Source of the DNA: Cochliopodium minus
Lineage: Eukaryota > Discosea > Himatismenida > Cochliopodiidae
DNA: 51,556 nt
Reading direction: 5' to 3'
Assembly: GCA_024220525.1 (NCBI GenBank)
Contig: JAMYWO010000207.1
Span: 1-51,556, forward strand
Part shown: piece after piece, positions 36,001-43,964 of the stretch
Position numbering within the stretch: the stretch's first letter is position 1
How the letters are laid out: each line of letters opens with the position of its first letter
Notes under the pieces: model-generated
Told to the model about the DNA's origin: nothing
Database searches by the model: none
The model's input: the letters and a program-made list of their open reading frames with translations, nothing else
Program-made: the position numbers and the translations under genes

Positions 36001-37679
36001 TCTTGCTTGGATGGCTCTTTTTTTACGACTTTAGTGGGCTCTTTTCTCCCATAGCTTGACTTTTTTGGTTCATTACTTTTAGGAGGCTCTTGTTTTGGGG
36101 GTTCTTGTTTTGGAGGTTCTTTGGTTGGTGTTGTTTGTGGATATTGTGTTGTTGTTTGAGGGTATTGAGTTGTTTGAGGATACTGAGTTTGAGTGCTTGT
36201 TTGGGGATATTGGGTAGTTTGTGGGTATTGAGTACTTGTTTGAGGGTATTGAGTTGTTTGAGGATATTGAGTTTGAGTGCTTGTTTGGGGATATTGGGTA
36301 GTTTGTGGATATTGGGTAGTTTGTGGATATTGGGTTGTGGTAGTTTGTGGATATTGAGGGTATTTTGTCGGTTTTTCAGTAGGAAGCACGCTATAAGGAT
36401 TAGGAGTACTAGTTGATCCATAAGGACTTGAAGATATTGGTGTTGTATTTGAAAGCAAATTTGAAGAGCTAGGTGTTGAACCCAATGTTCCGTATGGATT
36501 CGAAGTTGTTGAAGAAGTTGTGTTTGAAGTTACAATCAAATTTGACGAGCTAGGTGTTGAACCCAATGTTCCGTATGGATTTGTGGATGTGCTTGTAGTT
36601 TTAGTGTTGGAGGTTCCAAGAGATCCATAAGGATTTGTGGATGTGCTTGGTGTTGTATTTGAAAGCAAATTTGAAGAGCTAGGTGTTGAACCCAATGTTC
36701 CGTATGGATTCAAAGTAGTTGAAGATGTTGATGTTGTACTTGAGGTTCCAAGGGATCCATAAGGATTTGTGGATGTGCTTGGTGTTGTATTTGAAATCAA
36801 ATTTGAAGAGCTAGGTGTTGAACCCAATGTTCCATACGGATTTGAGGATGTATGTGTTGTATTTGAGGTTCCAAGGGATCCATAAGGATTTGTGGATGTG
36901 CTTGATGTTGGGTTGGATCCATAAGTATTTGTGGATGTTGATGATGTATTTGAAAGCAAATTTGAAGAGCTAGGTGTTGAACCCAATGTTCCATATGGAT
37001 TTGGAGGTATGTTTGAGGTTCCAAGCAAATTTGAAGAGCTTGATGTTGAACCCAATGTTCCATATGGATTTGAGGATGTATTTGTTGTATTTGAAGTTCC
37101 AAGAGATCCATAAGGATTTGTGGATGTGGATGTTGGGTTTGATCCATAAGGATTTGAGGATGTGTTCGAAGTATTTGGGGTTGTCCCATGATAATTTGGA
37201 GTAGAATTTCCAATAGATCCGTATGGATTTGTAGATGTAGTTGTATTAGAGGTTCCAAGAGATCCATAAGGATTTGTGGAATTATTGCTTGTTGTCCCAA
37301 AGTTTGAAGTATTTCCATANNNNNNNNNNNNNNNNNNNNNNNNNNNNNNNNNNNNNNNNNNNNNNNNNNNNNNNNNNNNNNNNNNNNNNNNNNNNNNNNN
37401 NNNNNNNNNNNNNNNNNNNAAAGAACCATAAGGATCAATTGTATTAGATGTGCCAAATGTAGAATTATTTGATCCATAAGATCCATAATTGCTTGTTGTC
37501 CCAAAATTTGAAGTATTTCCATAAGTATTATTAGGAGTATTTCCATAGGTATTTGTGGAATTTAAAGAGCCATAAGGATCAATTGTATTGGATGTTCCAT
37601 ATGTATTGATGGGATTAGGATTGGTGCCATAAGATCCAGTATTACCATAAGGATTATAATTATTATTGTAAGGATTCAT
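33078..37679 (-). CDS. Repeat-rich RhoGEF with PH, two HR1-like and SH3 domains
   Basis: One intron-free frame. I place the start at the ATG at 37679 (MNPYNNNYNPYG); the frame stays open for 20 more codons upstream, but those fall in the shared promoter. Order: about 450 residues of Asn/Ser/Thr-rich PYG repeats, a YPQTTQ repeat block, a PPKQEPPKQ block, a DH domain (HKAFLEVYTSEKNYCSFLKTL ending in FQRIMRYKLLLRELLK), a PH domain (FVREGYVIEYEKKKKRAVYA), a Lys/Glu/Pro repeat, and two HR1-like coiled-coil repeats (each with GLEKLV-FY..DP). Acidic DYAEGEYAEGE repeats and a C-terminal SH3 (ATLLYDYTTEDGNTTFKAGD) follow. The DH-PH pair should load GTP onto Rho or Rac, and HR1 repeats bind active Rho in the PKN family. 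The 100-N gap falls in the first repeat block. Confidence 0.88.
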   Translation of the reverse strand: MNPYNNNYNPYGNTGSYGTNPNPINTYGTSNTIDPYGSLNSTNTYGNTPNNTYGNTSNFGTTSNYGSYGSNNSTFGTSNTIDPYGSXXXXXXXXXXXXXXXXXXXXXXXXXXXXXXXXXXYGNTSNFGTTSNNSTNPYGSLGTSNTTTSTNPYGSIGNSTPNYHGTTPNTSNTSSNPYGSNPTSTSTNPYGSLGTSNTTNTSSNPYGTLGSTSSSSNLLGTSNIPPNPYGTLGSTPSSSNLLSNTSSTSTNTYGSNPTSSTSTNPYGSLGTSNTTHTSSNPYGTLGSTPSSSNLISNTTPSTSTNPYGSLGTSSTTSTSSTTLNPYGTLGSTPSSSNLLSNTTPSTSTNPYGSLGTSNTKTTSTSTNPYGTLGSTPSSSNLIVTSNTTSSTTSNPYGTLGSTPSSSNLLSNTTPISSSPYGSTSTPNPYSVLPTEKPTKYPQYPQTTTTQYPQTTQYPQTTQYPQTSTQTQYPQTTQYPQTSTQYPQTTQYPQTSTQTQYPQTTQYPQTTTQYPQTTPTKEPPKQEPPKQEPPKSNEPKKSSYGRKEPTKVVKKEPSKQELPIQEPPKQNDPPKKETPKQQEQPKQQEPPKQTKQEPLNQPIKQQEPPKSQPPKQQEPPKQQEPPKPPPVQEITPEDRIYFLEQLQKSIENREKEIEEEFKLYAEMKNRFQHRHENLQKKKKSIENDENLVYFQIHLDKVVTTQKLLRDWMKIKKEGGKGNKFYNVIMQYKDSPEANPQRTRHKAFLEVYTSEKNYCSFLKTLIDEFLKPLRFSISSGKPLIGGDELSILFKGIEDIFQFSSELNNRLSHCISDIQPKETLGKVFIDMIPKMKIYEDYFQNIDRSDKILNIVMSRPNFSNFIGTVKKKIGTKLGLEAFLKMPFQRIMRYKLLLRELLKVTPNSHTDYDNINESINLMTDVLENFNEQKKDYENQQMVKDISTKISNCKIVLAEPHRRFVREGYVIEYEKKKKRAVYAYLFNDMLVITTHKRDNNSKFKDAISLPGCILEDITNDPKNLPHAFKLLTPSDQEFVYLFEEKNQKTSWFDTLCVTLSKFPDAIQLQEERRRKIEEERKKEEMLKLEEQRKKEELKKKKEEPKKKEEPKKKEEPKKKEEPKKEEPKKEEPKKETPKPTAVSSAPKFEIKGKTVAELQDQIMNINKKVENDKKTKAGLEKLVQFYTSDPKAAQQSQQQVDVIVNSMEESKKLKAEIIDQINLLKYGNNAPDANKIEQELNETKEQLKLAFSKKKGLEKLVSFYNNDPSAVQKTKLEIDGVAQQILLLQDEKTRIRNIQIKYQSTTPSNQPTQNPTEQISSNDPLHSLLSGIDLSGGDYAEGEYAEGEYTEGGYDQSVHQNNEISSNDPLLSVLSGIDLGGDDYAEGEYAEGEYAEGEYAEGGDEIDVNALTSVLKFVSQNDQSSHMGDSLASILGDIDGDYAEEDTFHQTNALANALKGIDSNDNFDSIAEHLKGIDFETGTEKEATLLYDYTTEDGNTTFKAGDRVFVSDDVQDDDWRFCYDSIGNQSYIPISYLQF
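36121..36370 (-). repeat. Coding YPQT(T/S)Q tandem repeat
   Basis: About a dozen copies of a 5-8 residue YPQTT/YPQTS unit in the RhoGEF, a few of them expanded as YPQTSTQT. The nucleotide copies are nearly identical, which suggests recent slippage. Such tracts often act as flexible or prion-like linkers. Confidence 0.8.
36378..37667 (-). repeat. Coding PYG-repeat block
   Basis: Dozens of imperfect copies of NPYGSLG/NPYGTLGSTxSSSNL encode the N-terminus of the RhoGEF. A higher-order unit of about 45-50 residues beginning TSNTIDPYGS recurs on both sides of the assembly gap. Confidence 0.8.
37320..37419. other. Assembly gap (100 N) in a coding repeat
   Basis: A 100-N placeholder inside the PYG block. 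The flanks are copies of the same long unit, so the gap probably reflects collapse of near-identical tandem copies. The true repeat number is unknown. Confidence 0.95.
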
Positions 37680-37766
37680 ATGAAAACTATCAAAATTTTT
37701 TTTTTTAATTTGATCTTTTTGAATAAAAAATTGAAACAATATATTTCAATTAATATTACTCCAAAA
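37680..37766. promoter_or_regulatory. Short shared promoter of the RhoGEF and PX genes
   Basis: Only 87 bp separate the two divergent start codons chosen here. Both frames stay open through it, but the translations (for example IFFFNLIFLNKK) are what A/T-rich spacer would give, which supports the downstream starts on both sides. Shared regulation of the pair is likely. Confidence 0.55.
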
Positions 37767-39747
37767 ATGATTGTACCACCTTTACCTAACAAAAATCCTC
37801 CACCCCCTATTCTGCCACCAAGAAATTCAACATCGGATTATTCAAACAATGAAAATCACATGCCTCCAATACCCATAAGAAATTATGAAAATTCAAATTA
37901 TTATATGCCAAATGATAACATACCAAGTATCCCTCAAAGAACACCAAGGTCAAATAATTTGGGTAATAACTATAATGTCAATAAAAACAACCCTCAAAAA
38001 ACATCACCAAAATACAATCAAAATCAAAATAATATGAATTCTTCAAATTATCAAATACCTATTCTACCACATAGAACATCCCCTAGAGATAATAACAATC
38101 AAAATAATACTTCCTTTCATCAAAACAATGAACTTGAAATACCTCCTCTACCAATTCTACCACAGAAAACATCTCCCAGAGATAATCAACAACCAAATCA
38201 GCCACCAAGAAATTCAATTGTTCAATCCCCGAAATATGAAAATAATCAAAATAATTTCAATTCTCCAAATCATAATGTTAATGAGCAAACATACAATCAA
38301 AACATATTACTCGTTAAGACACCAAGAACAAATAATCAAAACCAAAAGAACACAACAAATTTTATTCCTCCAAAGAAATTTAAGGAATTACCTACAAGAC
38401 CAATCAAAACTGCTCCTCTTGTAAATGATGCTCCAAAACCAAAAGTGACAGTTCCTCCAATTCTTCCTCAAAGAAATACAAACGATAATGTATCAAATAA
38501 TGAAATCTCCCAAACCAATGGGCATCAAATTTCAATTGAAAGAACCTCACTAAGGGATACTAACAATCTAAATAATTTGAATACTTCCTATCATCAAAAT
38601 AATGAATATCAAATACCTCCTCTTCCACAAAAAAACTCTCCCAGCGATAACAATCAAAATAATCAACAACCAAATCAGCCACAGAGGAATTCAGTTATTC
38701 AATCTCCAAAACATGAAAATAATTTCGAAAACATTCCTCATCAAAATAATTTGAATAATTATCAAATCAACAATCAGATCAATGTAAATAAATCGTATCT
38801 AAATACCAATTATAATAATCAATTACCTAATCCTCCACAAAGAACGACAACTGTTTCTAAGACACCAAGAAAAAACAATCAAAATCAGAATAATCATCAA
38901 ATAAACAACAATCAGAACAATATTTACAATAATCAAAGTGTCAATCCTCCACAAAGAATAACAACAATAGTTAAAACACCAAGAACAAATCAGATCAACA
39001 GTTCTTCTAGTCAATTTAACAATTCATATGATCAAAGTGTTAATCCTCCACAAATAACAACAGTCAAAACACCAAGAATTAATGATAATCCCTACAATCA
39101 AAGCAAAAATTATACGCCAGCTCTTAGCCTGCCACAAAGAGCACCATCAGAAAAACCACTTGATAGAGTAACTGATACACATGTGGGTGAACATGAGACA
39201 ATGGTAGGTGAATCAGATTTGTCCTTATATGCCTCCAAAAGCCAGCACTTAGAAGTGGATCTAGGAAACACCAAAATGAGACAAATGGACGATGACTACT
39301 ATCTAAATTGTGGGTACTTCTTTGCCTATCTCGTTTGTTCAGAAGAAAGATCAGAGAGTTTATCAAACGAGAAAAGAATGTTTGTTGCCTATAGAATTAA
39401 ATGTTTTAAGAAGGGCCAAACTTGGACTATTTTTCGAAGGTATCAGCAGTTCTATGACTTGAACAAAAAACTCAAAAAGCTCAAGATCAAACCTCCTCCC
39501 ATCCCAGACAAAAAAGCCAAGAACTTTGCCAGTGTCTTCAAACTTGAGAAATCTGAAGTAGAAAAAAGATATGACATTTTCATCAACTACATTGACGAAT
39601 TAGTCAAGAATCCCACTGCTTGTGCTACTGAGTGTGTACAGAAGTTTTTCTCCCCCAATCAATTAGGTAAAAAAAGATTTTTATTTGAAATTCAATTATA
39701 AATTCAATTTTTAAATTTGATTTTTAGGTGACATTAAACCCAATTGA
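37767..39747 (+). CDS. Proline/asparagine-rich PX-domain protein
   Basis: Two exons (37767-39666 and 39728-39747) give 639 residues. The start is the ATG before IVPPLPNKNPPPP. Residues 1-470 are low-complexity Asn/Gln with many proline motifs (PPLPILPQK, PPQR, PPILPQR) and repeated KTPR pieces, typical SH3 and profilin ligands. The C-terminal 150 residues form a PX domain: a basic RRYQQFYDLNKKLKK helix, the PPPIPDKK PxxP loop and SEVEKRYDIFINYIDELVK. PX domains bind phosphoinositides, so the protein should sit on endosomes or the plasma membrane. The intron adds only GDIKPN. It is divergent from an SH3-bearing RhoGEF, a possible partner (inference). Confidence 0.85.
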
Positions 39748-39795
39748 TAGGAATGTATTTGTTGTATTTATTTTATAAATTTCAAAAAAAAAAAA

Positions 39796-42049
39796 ATGTA
39801 CGATGAATTTGAATTAACAAAAGGTCCAATTCATTTTTATAAGAATCTTTAATTTATTTATGATTTATTCAAGAAATGGTGAGGTCTATACCTTGTATAT
39901 CATCAATATCTGATTCTTCTTACGGTATATGAAATTTTATATTTTATGATTTAAATCCATCCTCATTTTAATCCATCAAAGGTATTCACAAAGATGGTAA
40001 ATGAATGGTTGGATATTTATGCAAATATAGTTTTAAATTTTAAAAAGGAAAATTGGTATTCTGGGGAAATAATCCCTTATCACTTGAAGAAGGTCCACAA
40101 GAGATGAGAAGCGTACCAAAACCAGTCAAAGGGATAGAGAATGGTACTTTCAAATATTCAAATGATTTATTAAATATCAAGGTGACATAATCTTTTATTG
40201 ATAAAGAGATAATAGTGGCAATGTCTGTTGGGGATACCAGTGCTGCATTTGTTACAAATGATAACAAAGTATTTTTTTCACATAATGATTTTAAAGATAA
40301 AGGGTAAGATAGATTGGATATCCAATTAATAAAACAAAATTATTCATCATAAACAAAGATCTGCAAAATTCTTGTTTCAACCCAAAGAACAAGTAAATCA
40401 CCATTTTATGATTTGAAAAAAATTTAATTAATATTTAATCAAATAAAAAATTAAGATTGTTTGCATTTCCAACACACAATACGAAATTGTGGTGGTGTGT
40501 GAAAAATCATTCATTTATCACCTCTCACAATCCACACATTTCGAAATCCCAATTTTGATAGAAGAACTCAAAGACAAAGACATAGACTTTACATGTGGGA
40601 GTAATAAAACTATTGTGGCCTCATTAAACAATAAAAGTCACAAAGTCTTTATTTTGGAAGGTACTTATCAAGAACTAAAAGTTGAAACAGGTAATCATTC
40701 AATAAATAAAAAATCAATCGAACTATTTTAAAGTAGATTAACTTTCATTTAATCATTTGATTTATAACTAGGTGATCATAAATTAGTAAATATTTTTTCT
40801 GCTGGGTCTGTTTTTTATTTTCACTTGAGTAACCAAATTCCACAATTTATTATTATCAAAATTTTCTTTTATTCTTATTTTACCAGGCAATGGTTCTATT
40901 ATTTCTTATGGAGAGAATCAAAACAGTTCATTGGGAAGATGTAAATATTCATATTTTGATTAAATTTTATTCATATTCTTTTAGCTAGGGATTTCCATAA
41001 TCGTAACATTCAACAAAATTCTCGAATAATCTTGTAATTTTAAAATTTTCTGTAAACAGCATCTTCTTCTGAATTTGGGTTGATTGGTGATGGTTTATTC
41101 AAAATACCTGTAAGTCTTGTTAACATTTTTAATTTTCATTTACAAATTTCCTAAACCAAAATAGGTCTTGAGTGGTTCAGGTATAATTATTATTTATTTC
41201 AAATTATTTTCATTTTATTTCTTCAGGAAACTACTATGGGGCAATCTTAAATTGTCTTAGTGAGGACAAAAATAATTGCCTAATATATGGATTTGGATAC
41301 AACGCTAACGGGTATTTATTTTATCTTTCTAATCAAATTTTTGAAACTAGTTTTTTTAAAAAAAGGGAGATGGTTTATTTTTCAACTATATATTTTCATG
41401 AAAAAATATTCATTAAATTTTTTTTAAAAAAAGGGATCTGGACAAAATCTAGGAAATTTCCACGTTCCTACTTTACTGCAATTCAACCAAAGAAAAGTTG
41501 TTGGAATGTATGGTGGATATTTTCATACACAATTGCTTGTAGAAAACGAGCTTGGAGAAAGGCAAGTTGTTGGTTGGGGGTTACAAAATAAATTTTGTTT
41601 TTTTTCTTTTTTGTTTACTCTTTAAAAGTTATCATTCTTGGTAATAATTTTAAATTACAATTTTTTTTTCCAAATTAATTTTTTCTTCAAAGTGGCCAAA
41701 TTTCTTTAAAAGATAATTCCTCTGGTTGCGCATACGTTCCATTTTTCGTAAAGGATTCATTGTTTCATATTAAAAATATTTTTTATTCAGCTTTTCTTTT
41801 AGGGTACATTTGTTATTTCTTTCAAAAAAAAACAAAATAAAAATTTTTAACTTATTTAAAACAGGAAGTAAAGATATTGCCAAGTTTCTTTCTGGTTGTG
41901 TCCAGTTGTATTGGACTCCTTCTACTCATCGCTCATTCAGTTCGTTACTTAGAACGCGTGTCCATCATTATCTTCTCTGTTTAAAGGCTATCAAAGTTAA
42001 GGTCCCTAAGTTTTTGAATTACGACATTATCAAAAAGATTATTGATTAA
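39796..42049 (+). CDS. RCC1-repeat protein with C-terminal W-H box; reading frame partly unresolved
   Basis: Exons I can support: 39796-39823, 39874-39924, 39982-39996, 40048-40303, 40359-40392, 40456-40690, 40772-40828, 40887-40940, 41060-41109, 41165-41180, 41227-41311, 41366-41372, 41434-41579, 41693-about 41800 and 41875-42049. RCC1 blades are clear: GIHKDGKLVFWGNN, IVAMSVGDTSAAFVTND, NGSIISYGENQNSSLG and YGFGYNANGEMGSGQNLGN. The last needs a 7-nt exon at 41366-41372. The C-terminus carries WTPSTHRSFSSLL...YLLCLK, shared with two neighbours. Two problems remain: an in-frame TAA at 40188-40190 (avoidable only by a 27-nt intron, 40182-40208), and a one-base phase clash between the last two exons. 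It is either a decaying gene or one with sequence errors. The beta-propeller probably mediates protein contacts. Confidence 0.65.
41366..41372 (+). other. 7-nt microexon in the RCC1-like gene
   Basis: The exon GGAGATG sits between AAAAAAAG and GTTTAT. Including it joins a phase-2 exon to a phase-0 exon and restores the RCC1 motif NGEMGSG (consensus NGQLGLG); skipping it breaks the frame. The acceptor region (tttttttaaaaaaaggga) is nearly repeated before the next exon at 41434. Confidence 0.7.
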
Positions 42050-42089
42050 ATTGATTATAAAAATAAATAAAAAAAATTTGGTTCAAATT

Positions 42090-43699
42090 ATGGAGAAAAA
42101 TTTTAATTATTATATGGATTTGGCTAATAAAAATGACTCTGTTGGTCAATTATATGTTTCTTATTTATTGCAATATGGATTCTTTATACAACCAAACGAA
42201 GTAAAAAAAATTCTTTTTATCAATACGAATTTTGACATTAATATTTATTTCTCCATCAGGAATTAAGCAGAAAATTCTTGAATATGAGTTCTAAAAGCGG
42301 AAATATAGTCGCCATAAGCAGAGAATATTATTTAGGTAAAATATATTTTCACAAAAGCAAAATAATCCATCATTTCAACTATCATTTGGTAGGATGGAAT
42401 AATAAGGAGAAAGATCGTAAAAAAGCATTGAATTTATTGACAGATTATTTGAAAGAACAGAGAGTGAAAGAAGAATTAACGATTTCATATCATATGGTAT
42501 CACAATATTTGATGATGAAAAGTTTTTGTGGCAAATTCTAATATTTTATTTTAGTTAGGATACATGTATGCGATGGAAACAGATGGAATAGAAAAAGTAA
42601 AGATTTTTTTTTAAAAAAATATAATGAATTCTTACATTTAATAAAAAGGATCTAAACAAAGCAGTAGAATATTACGAAAAAGCAAGTGATCTTAATAATA
42701 CTCAATGCATGTTAAACTTGTCCATCATGTATCAGGAAGAACAAAATATCCCCAAATCACTTGAGTACCTAGAAAAAGCGAGCAATTTGGGTAACACGCA
42801 AGCTTTATTGACCCTCGGAATTGTTTTTTCTGAGGGTGATGGAGTAGAAAAGAACATTCCTAAATCACTTGAGTATTTGGAAAAGGCCAGTGAGTTAGGA
42901 AACACTCAAGCTATGTTGACATTGGGTTTCATTTCTCTGACTGGTAAATTTTTTTAAAGGAATAATTGAAATTAAATTTGATATTTACATCTAACCTTTA
43001 ATTTAGGAGAATCAGGTGAAATAGATATTCAAAAAAGTATATCTATTTTACAAAAAGCTTCAGATTTGGGCAACGACGAAAGTACACTAACGCTGGCCTT
43101 TTTATTTCTAAATGGCAAAGATCAAAAAGACCAAAACATTGTTTGTATCATGGAATATCTCCAACGAATCGCCTCAGAAGATGACATCAACACTGTTTTC
43201 TATGGGATACTCGAAAACGAAGAAAACGAAATACAAATTGAAAGAGACATCATTAAATCTATCGAATATTTTAAACGCGCTTCAAAGTTGAACAGCCTCA
43301 TTTCTATGTTCTGTTTGGGTACTATTTATAGATTTGGGACTAAAGAAATTCCACCCGATTTATATACTTCAATAGATTATTTTCTTATGGGGATAGAGAT
43401 GAATGACAATGACTGTCTTAATAATTTACGTTTAATTCTATTTGAACCCTCGGTAGAATGGAACACAAAGTAATCAAGTTTTTTTATGATTTGATTTTAT
43501 TTAAATAATTTCCTTTACTAGATATCACTCACACTGGCCCAAGGAAACTAATCTAGATCAAATTATTTTAAATTTATTATTGATTTCCAAGAATAGGTAT
43601 GAATCCAAAAAAAGTTTTGTAAAATTTATTATGATCCGTGGTATAACCTTTAAGATAATCAAATTTTTATGTCATTGTATGCAATCTCCACCTAATTAA
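42090..43699 (+). CDS. SEL1-like repeat protein with C-terminal W-H box
   Basis: Seven exons give 422 residues in phase: 42090-42200, 42260-42335, 42393-42496, 42555-42596, 42649-42943, 43007-43469 and 43522-43699. SEL1 (TPR-like) repeats are visible as KAVEYYEKASDLNNTQCML, KSLEYLEKASNLGNTQALL and KSLEYLEKASELGNTQAML; these bind proteins as an alpha-solenoid. The tail encoded by the last exon pair reads WNTKYHSHWP, then LNLLLISK and an Ile/Phe-rich end, matching the C-terminal box of the RCC1-like gene 40 bp upstream. Stopping at 43473 instead would lose this shared box, which supports the final intron. Possibly an adaptor; see the finding on the shared box. Confidence 0.8.
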
Positions 43700-43964
43700 A
43701 CTCTTTTTTCCTCTTTAATCAGCTTTTAGTTGAAGTTCTTATTTATTCACTCTCTTTTCTTTTTCACAACTTGAAATCAAGACTAACTTTAAAATGTAAA
43801 CGATTTATACATTTTTTTATTTATTTTATTCAAACTCTCATTTTCCGAGAAGATGATAAATTTAAATTGATTAGTGCAAAAATGTGCAACCAAATAAACA
43901 AAATATTGCAAATTTTTGAGTTTATATTCTTGAATATTTAAAATTAAAAAAAAAAAAATCAAAA

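Noticed and set aside
37680-37766. Upstream in-frame extensions of both the RhoGEF and PX proteins
   Set aside because: The two extensions would overlap each other across the only promoter space and encode A/T-type low-information peptides.
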